Below are positions 55,653 through 64,000 of a DNA stretch of 64,000 nucleotides, in pieces. How positions within the stretch are numbered: the stretch's first letter is position 1; every line of letters starts with the position of its first letter. A model generated the notes under the pieces. The model saw only the letters and a program-made list of their open reading frames with translations. It searched no databases and was not told the origin of the DNA. The position numbers and the translations under genes are program-made. The stretch comes from Loktanella atrilutea (GTDB lineage: Bacteria > Pseudomonadota > Alphaproteobacteria > Rhodobacterales > Rhodobacteraceae): contig NZ_FQUE01000001.1 in the NCBI RefSeq assembly GCF_900128995.1, positions 930,001 through 994,000 on the forward strand, in the 5' to 3' direction.

Positions 55653-55702
55653 CTTCTTCTCGTCACAAATACCTCGGGGGGTCCGAGGGGCTGGCCCCCC
55701 GG
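55653..55702 (-). repeat. Dispersed Rhodobacteraceae-type intergenic repeat, copy 2
   Basis: On the minus strand: CCGGGGGGCCAGCCCC hairpin region, then CCCCCCGAGGTATTTGTGAC and GAGAAGAAG. The layout is that of the copy at 30710-30754. The 364-bp stretch between acnA and the kinase gene holds only the hairpin, this repeat and a short kinase leader; no gene was seen in it. Confidence 0.6.
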
Positions 55703-55864
55703 CTCGCCTGACCCTTAGACCAGCGCCCTTGGTCCATGCGCGCCCTACCCCGGCAGCCATTCCCCTGCGCCGTCGCTTTCTGCATCTTACGATCCGCCGG
55801 CCAACCCGCTATGGTCGCCGCACGACGCAACGCACCGCCCCCGCGATGATCCGAAAGACGACAG

Positions 55865-58222
55865 TTGACCGATCTCGACACGTTTTCAACACGTGACGCC
55901 GGCCCGGACGGGCCGACGATCGCGATACTGGCCACCGACGCGCAGCAGGCGGAGGGACTCGTCCGCATGCTGTCAGACCTGAACATTCCCACGGTCCACC
56001 ATGCGACCGTCGCGGCGCTGGCCGAGGCGCTGGATACCTGCATCGACGTGGTGCTGGTGTCGGAGGATGGTCTGGACCCCTCGGATCGTGCAGCGCTCTT
56101 GGCCGCGCTGGACCGGCAGCCGTCCTGGTCGGACGTGCCCGTCATCCTGCTTGCCGGACAGACCGGGCCTGCGGGATCGGGCCTCGACGCCGGTCGTCTG
56201 GCCACGGCAGTGCGCCTGCCGCATCCGGTCTGCCCCGACGATCTGGCGCGTGCGGTGCGGACCGCCCTGATCGCCCGCCGTCGCCAGCACCAGTCGCGGG
56301 CGCAACTGGCCGCCCTGCGGCAGAGAGAAGCGGAGCTCCGCGACAGCGAGGCCAAATTCCACGCCATTGCCGATTCGGTCGACCAGATGATCTGGTCCAC
56401 GCGCCCGGACGGCTTTCACGACTATTATAACCGTCGTTGGTACGAATTCACCGGGATGCCGGAAGGATCGACGGACGGCGAGGCATGGAACGGCATGTTC
56501 CATCCCGAGGATCAGGACCACGCGTGGAAGGTATGGCGCCAGTCGCTTGTTACCGGCGAAATCTACGAGATCGAATACCGCCTGCGGCACCATTCCGGCC
56601 AGTACCGCTGGGTGCTTGGCCGGGCGCAGCCCGTGCGGGCGCCCGACGGCACGATCCTGCGCTGGTACGGGACCTGCACCGACATCGACGATGAGGTGCG
56701 CGCCCGCGAGGCGACGGTCACCGACCTGACCCGTCAGCGTGATGTCGCCTGGGACATGACCGTCGACCTGATCGCCGTGGTGAACGCGGATGCGACGCTC
56801 GACCGGCTGAACAGCGCCTGGACCCGCATCCTGGGCTGGTCGATCGGGGACACGCTGGGCCGCGACTTCCTGACCCTGACCCACCCCGACGACGTCACCC
56901 GCACCGCCGAGACCTTCGCGACCGTCTTCGATACACCGCTCACCGATCCCTTCGAGTTCCGGCTGCGTCACGCCGACGGCAGCTACCGCTGGTTCGCCTG
57001 GACCGCCTCGGCGCAGGACGGTCAGGTCTATGCGGTGGGCCGCGACGTGACCGAACGGATCGCGCGGGCCGAGCGACTCGCGGCGACCGAGGCCGCCCTG
57101 CGGCAAAGCCAGAAACTCGAGATGATCGGCCAACTGACGGGCGGCGTGGCCCATGACTTCAACAACCTGCTGATGGCGACCCGCGCCAGCCTCGACCTGC
57201 TGCGCCGCCATCTGGGGCAAGCCGATGACCGGACGCTGGCGCTGATCGGCAACGCGACCCATGCGATCGAACGCGGCGCGGCCCTGACGCAGCGGATGCT
57301 GGCATTCGCCCGCAAGCAGGACCTGCATTCCGTCGCCGTCGACATGGGGGCTGCCATCCCGGGCATGACCGACCTGATCCGTCGCAGCATCGGCCCGCAG
57401 ATCGAGGTCGGCATTTCCGTGGCCCCCGATCTGCCGCTGGCGGACATCGACCTGAACCAGTTCGAGATGGCGCTGCTGAACCTCGCCGTAAACGGTCGCG
57501 ACGCGATGGACGGCGCGGGGCATCTGACCATCACCGTCGACGCGGCGGACGGGCGCGACCGGCCGGACCTGAAGCCCGGGTCCTACGTGCGCGTCGCGGT
57601 CTCCGACACCGGCTGCGGCATGGACGACACGACGCTGGCCCATGCGGCAGAGCCCTTTTTTACCACCAAGGGCGTCGGCAAGGGCACCGGCCTCGGCCTG
57701 TCGATGGTGCATGGCCTCGCGGTCCAGTCGGGGGGCACCTTCACCCTCGACAGTCGCGTCGGCGTCGGCACCACGGCCACGCTGTACCTGCCCGCGGCAG
57801 CGCCGAGTGCCGCGGTCAGCATCCCGGACCTGTCTGCCCCCGCCCCCGACGACGCGACGCTGCAAAAGCCGCGGCTGGTCATCCTCGCCGTCGACGACGA
57901 CGTTCTGGTTTCGCTGGGCACCGTCGGCGTGCTGGAGGATCTGGGTCACGAGGTCCTGTCCGCCCATTCCGGCGCTGCCGCCCTCGACATTCTCGCGGAA
58001 CGCCCAGACATCGACCTCGTGCTGACCGATCAGGCGATGCCCAAGATGACAGGCGTCGATCTGGCCCGCCGCATCCGGGACACCCGCCCCGACATGCCGA
58101 TCATCCTTGCGACAGGCTATGCCGACATGCCGGAGGGCGGCCACGCCCTGATCACCGAGCGGCTGGAAAAGCCGTTCTCCGACGCCGCGCTGGAGCGCTT
58201 GCTGCGCCGCTATCAGGCGTGA
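55865..58222 (+). CDS. Cytoplasmic hybrid histidine kinase (PAS-PAS-HK-REC)
   Basis: The start appears to be a TTG; no in-frame ATG precedes the first domain. The 785 residues read: receiver-like domain (17-138) in which the usual phospho-Asp position is Ser, PAS at 160-280 (WYEFTGMPEG, FHPEDQ), PAS at 295-400, HisKA with GGVAHDFNNLL (His430), HATPase with NLAVNGRDAM and GTGLGLSMVHG, and a C-terminal receiver with Asp722 (LVLTDQAMPKMTG). No membrane span is found. No output response regulator or LOV cysteine is seen. Its stop overlaps the alternative GTG start of the amidase. Confidence 0.88.
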   Translation: MTDLDTFSTRDAGPDGPTIAILATDAQQAEGLVRMLSDLNIPTVHHATVAALAEALDTCIDVVLVSEDGLDPSDRAALLAALDRQPSWSDVPVILLAGQTGPAGSGLDAGRLATAVRLPHPVCPDDLARAVRTALIARRRQHQSRAQLAALRQREAELRDSEAKFHAIADSVDQMIWSTRPDGFHDYYNRRWYEFTGMPEGSTDGEAWNGMFHPEDQDHAWKVWRQSLVTGEIYEIEYRLRHHSGQYRWVLGRAQPVRAPDGTILRWYGTCTDIDDEVRAREATVTDLTRQRDVAWDMTVDLIAVVNADATLDRLNSAWTRILGWSIGDTLGRDFLTLTHPDDVTRTAETFATVFDTPLTDPFEFRLRHADGSYRWFAWTASAQDGQVYAVGRDVTERIARAERLAATEAALRQSQKLEMIGQLTGGVAHDFNNLLMATRASLDLLRRHLGQADDRTLALIGNATHAIERGAALTQRMLAFARKQDLHSVAVDMGAAIPGMTDLIRRSIGPQIEVGISVAPDLPLADIDLNQFEMALLNLAVNGRDAMDGAGHLTITVDAADGRDRPDLKPGSYVRVAVSDTGCGMDDTTLAHAAEPFFTTKGVGKGTGLGLSMVHGLAVQSGGTFTLDSRVGVGTTATLYLPAAAPSAAVSIPDLSAPAPDDATLQKPRLVILAVDDDVLVSLGTVGVLEDLGHEVLSAHSGAAALDILAERPDIDLVLTDQAMPKMTGVDLARRIRDTRPDMPIILATGYADMPEGGHALITERLEKPFSDAALERLLRRYQA

Positions 58223-58242
58223 CCCTTACGACGGAAGACCGC

Positions 58243-59691
58243 ATGATGGACGATTACGACACTTATGACGCCATCGGCCTCGCCGCCCTCGTGGCTCAGG
58301 GCGAGGTGAGCCCGACGGCGTTGCTGGATACCGCACTGGCCCGCACCTCGGCCGTCAATCCCGCGATCAACGCGGTGGTGAACATGGCAGAGGACGCGGC
58401 GCGGCGCCGCATCGCGGACGGCCTGCCCGATGGCCCTCTGCGCGGCGTGCCCTTCCTGCTGAAGGATCTGGGCTGCGAGGCGGTGGACTACCCCTGCGAC
58501 GTCGGATCGCGGCTGTTCAAAAGCACGACCTACACCCGCAACTCTGCCATGTTCGACCGGCTGGCGGGGGCGGGTCTGGTGCCATTCGCCCGTACCACGG
58601 CGCCGGAAATGGGCATCGGCACGGCGACGGAGGCTGTGGTCTACGGCGGTCCCACCCGCAATCCATGGAACCTCGACCGCACGCCCGGCGGATCGTCAGG
58701 CGGGGCGGCGGCGGCGGTGGCAGCGGGGATCGTGCCGGCGGCACATGGGTCCGATGGCGGCGGATCGGTGCGGGTGCCTGCGTCGAACTGCGGTCTCTTC
58801 GGGTTCAAGGCGACCCGTGCGCGCCTGCCCGACGGCCCCTACGCCGGCGAAGGCTGGGCCGGCATGGCGATCGAGGGATTCCTGACGCGATCCGTCCGCG
58901 ACACGGCGCTGCTGACCGACATCTGCGCCGGGCCCGACCTTGGGGCGCCCTATGCCGCCCCTGCCCTGTCCGGCAGCTTCATGCAGGCGATCGACCGTCC
59001 CGTGCAGCCGCTGCGGATTGCGCTGTGCGACACCACGCTGACCGGCGAGGCGATCACCGACACCTGCCGCGATGCGGTCCACGACGCCGCCCGCCTGCTG
59101 GCGGACATGGGCCACCACGTCGAACCGGCCCGCCCGGCGCAGGCCGATACCGTCGCCATGATGCAGGCCTGGACCGACATCGTCGCCTGCGGCACCGCCG
59201 AATCCGTCCAGACGAAACTGCGCAAGCTGGGCCGGCCCCTTGCCGACGACGATGTGGAGGGTGTGACGCGCGGCGCCATTGCCCATGCGGCGACCATCAG
59301 CGGCGCCGACTACATCGCCTGCATCGACACCATCCACCTCTACGGCCGCCAGATGGCTGCGTTCTTTCAGGACTACGACATCCTGCTGACGCCGACGCTG
59401 GCGGAACCGCCCGCCGCGATCGGACGGCTGGCCCACGACGCGACCGATTACGTCGGCTACCGTATGGACCGGGTCTTTCCCTATTCGCCCTATGCCGCGG
59501 CGTTCAACGCCAGTGGCCAGCCTGCTGCCTCCGTCCCGCTTTATTGGGCAGAGGGCCTGCCGATCGGCATCCATCTGGCGGCGCGCTTCGGCGCGGACGA
59601 GGTGCTGATGGCGCTTTGCGCCGATCTGGAACGCGCGCGCCCATGGTTTCATCGTTTGCCGCCGGAAAGAGCAGGTTTCACCCGGAGCTGA
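58243..59691 (+). CDS. Amidase-signature enzyme
   Basis: I choose the ATG preceded by GGAAGAC; an upstream GTG overlaps the kinase stop. The 482-residue protein has the AS triad: Lys74 ([10 protein letters not shown]), cis-Ser151 ([12 protein letters not shown]) and nucleophile Ser175 ([13 protein letters not shown]). Amidases of this family hydrolyse amides; no substrate can be named. Because the downstream genes import polyamine-like cations and this gene precedes them by 53 bp, it may act on an amide taken up by that system, but this is inference. It could equally serve the hydratase products made near 50 kb. Confidence 0.92.
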   Translation: MMDDYDTYDAIGLAALVAQGEVSPTALLDTALARTSAVNPAINAVVNMAEDAARRRIADGLPDGPLRGVPFLLKDLGCEAVDYPCDVGSRLFKSTTYTRNSAMFDRLAGAGLVPFARTTAPEMGIGTATEAVVYGGPTRNPWNLDRTPGGSSGGAAAAVAAGIVPAAHGSDGGGSVRVPASNCGLFGFKATRARLPDGPYAGEGWAGMAIEGFLTRSVRDTALLTDICAGPDLGAPYAAPALSGSFMQAIDRPVQPLRIALCDTTLTGEAITDTCRDAVHDAARLLADMGHHVEPARPAQADTVAMMQAWTDIVACGTAESVQTKLRKLGRPLADDDVEGVTRGAIAHAATISGADYIACIDTIHLYGRQMAAFFQDYDILLTPTLAEPPAAIGRLAHDATDYVGYRMDRVFPYSPYAAAFNASGQPAASVPLYWAEGLPIGIHLAARFGADEVLMALCADLERARPWFHRLPPERAGFTRS

Positions 59692-59744
59692 CTTGCAATC
59701 CCCCCGGTCTTTGGCTCTGTTGAGGCAAAGTCCGGAGGATGCCG

Positions 59745-60827
59745 ATGCCAGAAGACACCGCCGTAGAGGTTCGTGACGCCCGAAAGGTCTACGGTCAGGG
59801 GGCGGGCGCCGTAACGGCGCTGGACGGGGTCTCTCTCGGTATCCGCAAGTCGGAATTCTTCACCTTGCTGGGCCCGTCGGGTTGCGGCAAGACGACCCTG
59901 CTGAAGCTCATCGCCGGGTTCGAAAGCCCCACGACCGGGCAGATCCTGCTGCACGGCAGCGACATCACCTTCGATCCGCCGAACCTGCGCCCGGTGAACA
60001 CGGTCTTTCAGTCCTACGCGCTGTTTCCGCACCTGAGCGTCGCGGACAACATCGGTTTCGGCCTGAAAATGCAGGGACGTCCCAAGTCCGAGATCAGCGA
60101 GACCGTGACCCGGATGCTGGCGCTGGTGCGCCTCGATGCGATGGCCGACCGCAAGCCGGGGCAGTTGTCGGGCGGGCAGCAACAGCGTGTGGCCCTCGCC
60201 CGCGCGCTCGCCCCCTCCCCCAAGGTGCTGCTGCTGGATGAACCTCTGTCGGCGCTGGACCTGCAGCTGCGCAAGGAGATGCAGATCGAGCTGAAGCGGC
60301 TGCAGATCGAGACCGGGATCACCTTCGTCTTCGTCACCCACGATCAGGAAGAGGCGCTGACCATGTCCGACCGGATCGGCGTGATGCAGTCCGGTCACCT
60401 GCTGCAGGTCGGCGATCCGCGCACGATCTATACCCGGCCTGCCAACCGCTTCGTCGCGTCCTTCATCGGCGAATCCAATTTCCTGACCGGCACGGTGGAC
60501 GGCAACGTTTTCACGCTGGACGCGGGGCCACGGATGGAGGTCGGCCAGACCGACGGCGCCCCCGCGACCGGCAAGGTCACTGCAGCGATCCGGCCAGAGC
60601 AGATCCGCATCACCAGCGCCACGCTGGGCGACGGCATCCCCGCCACGGTGACGCAGACCGTCTATTTCGGCACCGACACCCATTGCCGTGTCGCACTTGC
60701 CGACGGCACCGAAATCACCGTCCGCCTGCAAAGCCCCGCCTCGGGCGACGTCGGCCTGCACCCGGGGTCGGAGGTCACGCTGAAGTTCGAGCCCGGCGCG
60801 CTGATCCTTCTGCCGAAGGCCGCATGA
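59745..60827 (+). CDS. potA: Polyamine ABC transporter ATP-binding protein
   Basis: The second ATG ([11 protein letters not shown]), 6 nt after GGAGG, is chosen over one overlapping that site. The 360-residue ATPase has Walker [10 protein letters not shown] (43-51), signature [15 protein letters not shown], Walker [13 protein letters not shown] and [12 protein letters not shown]-type repeats at the C-terminus fit PotA. It energises the PotBC permease in the inner membrane. Its stop overlaps the potB ATG. Confidence 0.92.
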   Translation: MPEDTAVEVRDARKVYGQGAGAVTALDGVSLGIRKSEFFTLLGPSGCGKTTLLKLIAGFESPTTGQILLHGSDITFDPPNLRPVNTVFQSYALFPHLSVADNIGFGLKMQGRPKSEISETVTRMLALVRLDAMADRKPGQLSGGQQQRVALARALAPSPKVLLLDEPLSALDLQLRKEMQIELKRLQIETGITFVFVTHDQEEALTMSDRIGVMQSGHLLQVGDPRTIYTRPANRFVASFIGESNFLTGTVDGNVFTLDAGPRMEVGQTDGAPATGKVTAAIRPEQIRITSATLGDGIPATVTQTVYFGTDTHCRVALADGTEITVRLQSPASGDVGLHPGSEVTLKFEPGALILLPKAA

Positions 60828-61732
60828 GCGCCGATCCGCAGGTCACCGCCGCCGCCCGCCGCGGCTGGTGGCTGTCGGCCCCGGCGCTGGTCTTGCTGGC
60901 GGTCGGGGCCACGGGTCCGTTGCTGATCATGCTGGTCTATTCCTTTCTGGAACCGGGCCAGTACGGCAATGTCGAATGGGCGCTGTCCTTCAAGGCGTGG
61001 TTCAACGTCGTCATGCAGCGCGACATTTTCGACGGCACGCTCACCTTCGCCGATGCGCACCTGTCGATCTTCTGGCGCTCGGCCAAGCTCGCGCTGCTGA
61101 CGACGCTCTTCGCCTTCCTGACCGGCTTTCCTACCGCATGGTTCATCGCCACCCGCAGCCCGGGGCTGCGCACGGCGCTACTGTTCCTGATCACGATTCC
61201 CTTCTGGACGAACCTGCTGATCCGCACCTTCGCGATCAACCAGATCATCCGCAACGAAGGTTTCCTGAATACCTTTCTGCTCTGGACCGGAATCATCGAT
61301 ACGCCCATCGTCATGCTGTACACCGATTTCGCGGTTTTCATCGGCATGACCTACGTCTACCTGCCGCTGATGGTCCTGCCCCTGTTCGCCGCCATCGACC
61401 GCTTCGACATGCGGCTGCTACAGGCGGGCTACGACCTTTACGCCAGCCGCTGGCAGCTCTTGCGCCACGTCATTGTGCCGGTGGTAAAGCCGGGCATCAT
61501 CTCGGGCTCGATCCTCGTGTTCATTCCCGCCCTTGGCGCCTACGTGACGCCGCGCATCCTGGGCGGCGGGCGCAACATGATGATCGGCAACTTCATCGAG
61601 CTGCAGTTCGGGCAGGGCCGCAACTGGCCGCTTGGGGCCGCCCTGTCGGTCGTGCTGCTGGTCGTCGTCAGCCTCGCACTGATCGTCTATACGCGCTTTG
61701 CCACCGGCAGCGAGGGTAAGTCCCATGGCTGA
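60824..61732 (+). CDS. potB: Polyamine ABC transporter permease PotB-like
   Basis: The ATG overlaps the potA stop (ATGA), giving 302 residues with about six transmembrane helices. The ABC permease EAA loop reads [20 protein letters not shown]. The typical PotB text [22 protein letters not shown] follows. It forms the membrane channel with PotC. It overlaps potC by 8 nt. Confidence 0.92.
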   Translation: MSADPQVTAAARRGWWLSAPALVLLAVGATGPLLIMLVYSFLEPGQYGNVEWALSFKAWFNVVMQRDIFDGTLTFADAHLSIFWRSAKLALLTTLFAFLTGFPTAWFIATRSPGLRTALLFLITIPFWTNLLIRTFAINQIIRNEGFLNTFLLWTGIIDTPIVMLYTDFAVFIGMTYVYLPLMVLPLFAAIDRFDMRLLQAGYDLYASRWQLLRHVIVPVVKPGIISGSILVFIPALGAYVTPRILGGGRNMMIGNFIELQFGQGRNWPLGAALSVVLLVVVSLALIVYTRFATGSEGKSHG

Positions 61733-62528
61733 CCGCAGCTTCGACATCGCCCGCCTGCCCGGCTTTGCCACAATCGCCGTGACGATCTTCGTGCTGCTGT
61801 ATCTGCCGATCGCGATGCTGGTGATCTTCTCGTTCAACGCCGGCGACAACGTCGCAATCTGGGAAGGTTTCTCTCTGCGCTGGTACCCCGAGGCCTGGGC
61901 GAACGAAGCGGTGAAGCAGGCCACATGGCGGTCCCTGCAGATCGCCACCTGCGCCGCGATCATCGCCACGACGGTCGCGACGATGGCCGCCCTCGGGACG
62001 ACGCGCCGCCGGCAGACGCGGGGGCAAAGCTTCGTCTACCTGATGATCAACCAGCCGCTGATGGTGCCGGAAATCGTGACCGCCGTGGCGCTGCTGATCT
62101 TTTTCTCGTCGATCAAGGTCGCCACCGGCTATCAGGGCCTCGGCTACCTGATCCTCGCCCACGCCGCCTTCTGCATTCCCTTCGCCTACCTGCCGATCCG
62201 CGCCCGGCTGGAAGGCATGGACCTGAGCCTCGAGACCGCGAGCGCAGACCTTTACGCGACCCGCTGGCAGACGTTCCGCCATGTCACCCTGCCGCTGGTG
62301 ATGCCGGGCGCCATCGCGGGGCTGATGCTGGCTTTCGTAACCTCACTCGACGATGTGGTGATCACGCTCTTCGTGAAATCCGCCGGGCAGGATACGCTGC
62401 CCACCTACATGCTGGCGCAGATCAGGCGGTCGGTCAGCGCAGAGGTCAACGCGATCTCGACCCTGCTGCTGCTGCTGACGGTGGTCCTGCTGACCGCCTT
62501 CTTCCTGCTGACGCGCAAGCGCACCTGA
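61725..62528 (+). CDS. potC: Polyamine ABC transporter permease PotC-like
   Basis: A 267-residue inner membrane protein with about six helices and the EAA loop SADLYATRWQTFRHVTLP. The region DDVVITLFVKSAGQDTLPTYM is characteristic of PotC/PotI. It is translated in overlap with potB and is followed 22 bp later by potD. With PotA and PotD it makes a complete importer for spermidine/putrescine-like cations. Confidence 0.92.
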   Translation: MADRSFDIARLPGFATIAVTIFVLLYLPIAMLVIFSFNAGDNVAIWEGFSLRWYPEAWANEAVKQATWRSLQIATCAAIIATTVATMAALGTTRRRQTRGQSFVYLMINQPLMVPEIVTAVALLIFFSSIKVATGYQGLGYLILAHAAFCIPFAYLPIRARLEGMDLSLETASADLYATRWQTFRHVTLPLVMPGAIAGLMLAFVTSLDDVVITLFVKSAGQDTLPTYMLAQIRRSVSAEVNAISTLLLLLTVVLLTAFFLLTRKRT

Positions 62529-62550
62529 ACCACCAACAAGGAGAGAGAAA

Positions 62551-63567
62551 ATGAAAACATTGCTATCCACCGTCGCGATCCTCTGCGCCGGCGCCCTGCA
62601 GGCGCAGGAACTGCAGCTTTACAACTGGGGCGACTACACCAGCCCCGAACTGCTGACGAAGTTCGAGGAGGAGACCGGCATCAAGGTCACCGTCACCGAC
62701 TACGACAGCAACGATACCGCGCTCGCCAAGGTCGAGGCGGGCGGCCATGGTTTCGACCTCGTCGTGCCTTCGGCGAACTACATCCCGATATGGCGCGAGA
62801 AGGGCCTGATCCAGGAACTCGACCTGTCGAAGCTGTCGAACCACGGCAACATCGCGCCACAGTGGGTCGACGTCGCCTTCGATCCGGGCCGCAAGTTCTC
62901 GATCCCGTGGCAGATCGGCGCGACGGGCATCGCCGTGAACAGCGACGCCTACGACGGCGACATCAACACCAGCGCGATCTTCCTCGACACGCCGGAAGAG
63001 CTTGTCGGCAAGGTCAATGTCACGCCAGAGATGAACGACATCATGTCGCTGGCGCTGTGGTACGTCGGCGGCGAGCCCTGCACCGAGGACACCGAGAAGC
63101 TGAAGGCCGCCCGCGACGCGCTGATCAAGGCCAAGCCGAACTGGCAGTCGATGGACTACGGCATGTCAGAGAAGCTCGCGGCAAACGATGTGATGTCCTC
63201 GGTCTACTGGAACGGCGCCGTGTTCCGGGCGTCCCTGCAGAACGACAAGGTCAAGTTCGGCTATCCGCAGGAAGGCTTCCCGCTGTTCATGGACTCGGTC
63301 GCCCTGCTGTCTGATGCACAGAACGTGGAAGAGGCCTATCAGTTCATGAACTTCATCATGCTGCCCGAGAATGCCGCCCTGATCTCCGAATTCGCGCGCT
63401 ATGCCAACGGCATTGCCGGGTCGGAGGAATTCATGGACGAGGAGATGAAGACCTCTCCGATGGTGAACATCCCGCCCGAACTGGCCGAGGCCGGTGAATT
63501 CCTGCCCACCTGCTCTGCCAAATCGCTGGAATACTATACGGCGATCTGGACCGAGCTCCAGAAATAA
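62551..63567 (+). CDS. potD: Periplasmic polyamine-binding protein PotD/PotF-like
   Basis: The 338-residue protein has a signal peptide (MKTLLSTVAILCAGALQA) and begins QELQLYNWGDYTSPELL, the PotD-type start. The ligand-site region FDLVVPSANYIPIWREKGLI is present. Ligand residues such as Trp and Glu are near SSVYWNGAVFRAS. It delivers polyamines to PotBC. Closely following a strong AAGGAGAGAG site, it is the last gene of the operon and ends in a perfect hairpin. Confidence 0.93.
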   Translation: MKTLLSTVAILCAGALQAQELQLYNWGDYTSPELLTKFEEETGIKVTVTDYDSNDTALAKVEAGGHGFDLVVPSANYIPIWREKGLIQELDLSKLSNHGNIAPQWVDVAFDPGRKFSIPWQIGATGIAVNSDAYDGDINTSAIFLDTPEELVGKVNVTPEMNDIMSLALWYVGGEPCTEDTEKLKAARDALIKAKPNWQSMDYGMSEKLAANDVMSSVYWNGAVFRASLQNDKVKFGYPQEGFPLFMDSVALLSDAQNVEEAYQFMNFIMLPENAALISEFARYANGIAGSEEFMDEEMKTSPMVNIPPELAEAGEFLPTCSAKSLEYYTAIWTELQK

Positions 63568-63573
63568 GACGCC

Positions 63574-63601
63574 CCGGGCGCGCCGTCCGAGGCGCGCCCG
63601 G
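63574..63601 (+). terminator. Terminator after potD
   Basis: An 11-bp perfect stem CCGGGCGCGCC/GGCGCGCCCGG with a 6-nt loop starts 7 bp past the stop. The following sequence is ATATGCTGT, so the U-run is weak. Confidence 0.6.
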
Positions 63602-63629
63602 ATATGCTGTCCGGGCTTTTGTGCGGATC

Positions 63630-63868
63630 ATTGATTGCGGTCCTGCTGTGCGGCCCTCTTCGCATCGCCGACATGTAGATCACAATCCCGATGATCGCCG
63701 CGAGGAAGATCGCGCTGGTCAAGATCGTACCGAGGCCGATGCCCCCGGAGTCCGCGGGTTGCGACAGCAGGTCGCCAAAGGATGCACCAAGGGGGCGGGT
63801 GAAGATGTAGGCGATCCAGAACGCCCAGATGCCGTCCCAGTGTGATCGAGGTGATGATCAGGACGAAG
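63630..63868 (-). pseudogene. Remnant of a COG4705-type membrane protein
   Basis: On the minus strand, residues from about 63842 down read WAFWIAYIFTRPLGASFGDL, then SAIFLAAIIGIVIYMSAMRR, the typical last repeat and final helix of COG4705-type membrane proteins. Just upstream the frame has an in-frame TGA (63860-63858), and the preceding text is only readable in another frame. The C-terminus has also lost its stop, running back into the potD end. So it is a decayed 3' part of a gene, truncated near an IS3-family element. Confidence 0.65.
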
Positions 63869-64000
63869 TGGACTTGCCCGGAAAGTGTGGAGAGCGCTTA
63901 GCTCACTTCCGGGGCCTTTCACTCGAACGCGACGGGGCTTTGGAAGCCGGGCGACGAATGCCGCCTGACGGCGTTATAGAACCCGTCGATGTATCTGGCG
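63869..64000 (-). mobile_element. End of an IS3-family insertion sequence (partial)
   Basis: The boundary is inferred at TGGACTTGCCCGGAAAGTG, which could be the outer inverted repeat; the other end lies outside the window. The element interrupts the COG4705-type remnant and carries the transposase end at 63919-64000. The boundary could be off by some tens of bases. Confidence 0.5.
63919..64000 (-). CDS. IS3-family transposase OrfB, C-terminal end (partial)
   Basis: The minus strand encodes RYIDGFYNAVRRHSSPGFQS followed by PVAFE and TGA. This is the highly conserved C-terminal block of IS3-family integrase-type transposases (FYN-x-RRHS-x-G). The start is outside the window, so whether the transposase is intact cannot be said. 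Confidence 0.88.
   Translation of the reverse strand, partial: ARYIDGFYNAVRRHSSPGFQSPVAFE

Noticed and set aside
55973-58144. A 723-codon minus-strand frame opposite the histidine kinase
   Set aside because: Antisense shadow; the plus-strand frame has complete kinase motifs.

Overview
The window is a GC-rich chromosomal segment from an alphaproteobacterium of the Rhodobacteraceae/Roseobacter group. The evidence is the gene families and their order: yfgM-bamB-der; ccmI-ruvX-DUF1289; a heterotetrameric sarcosine oxidase operon; an nuo cluster interleaved with DUF5333, DUF5337, carboxymuconolactone-decarboxylase-like and birA-coaX-rnj genes; and a Hint-domain protein. The genus cannot be fixed from the sequence alone. 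No rRNA, tRNA or CRISPR array was seen.

Layout. 1-5.5 kb: end of a membrane protein, then der, bamB, a YfgM-like TPR protein, a Bcr/CflA efflux pump and a small conserved protein. 5.5-11.7 kb: an Atm1-type ABC exporter, a LysM protein, a RarD-type permease, a host-attachment-family protein with a small overlapping partner, and a threonine/serine dehydratase-like enzyme. 11.7-18.2 kb: sodB and the sarcosine oxidase genes soxBDAG, with an unusual membrane protein gene and its terminator lying between soxB and soxD. 18.4-24.7 kb: ccmI-ruvX-DUF1289, an orphan iron/polyamine-type ABC ATPase, an SDR without the usual Tyr/Lys pair, a Hint-domain protein and two related beta-barrel lipoproteins. 24.9-30.7 kb: prfC, hypothetical genes, OsmC and a DEAD-box helicase.

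30.8-49.4 kb: a long minus-strand complex I unit (HhH membrane protein, DUF5337, nuoF, small genes, nuoG-N) ending in birA-coaX-rnj and a terminator. Subunits A-E are absent from the expected upstream position, where a divergent operon encodes a nitrile hydratase/thiocyanate hydrolase-like enzyme whose beta subunit is split over two genes. The nuo unit carries several extra reading frames, including a 25-residue membrane peptide between nuoJ and nuoK, two tandem DUF3291 genes and a small gene on the opposite strand.

50.9-63.6 kb: an LpxL-like acyltransferase, a DUF1223 protein, acnA, a hybrid histidine kinase, an amidase and a complete PotABCD-type polyamine uptake operon. The last 400 bp hold a decayed COG4705-type membrane protein gene and the 3' end of an IS3-family transposase, the only mobile DNA seen.

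The most interesting observations are the broken nuo operon next to the split nitrile hydratase/thiocyanate hydrolase genes, the microprotein genes inside nuo, and the interruption of the sox operon by a repeat-containing membrane protein gene. None of these is proven to be a new system.
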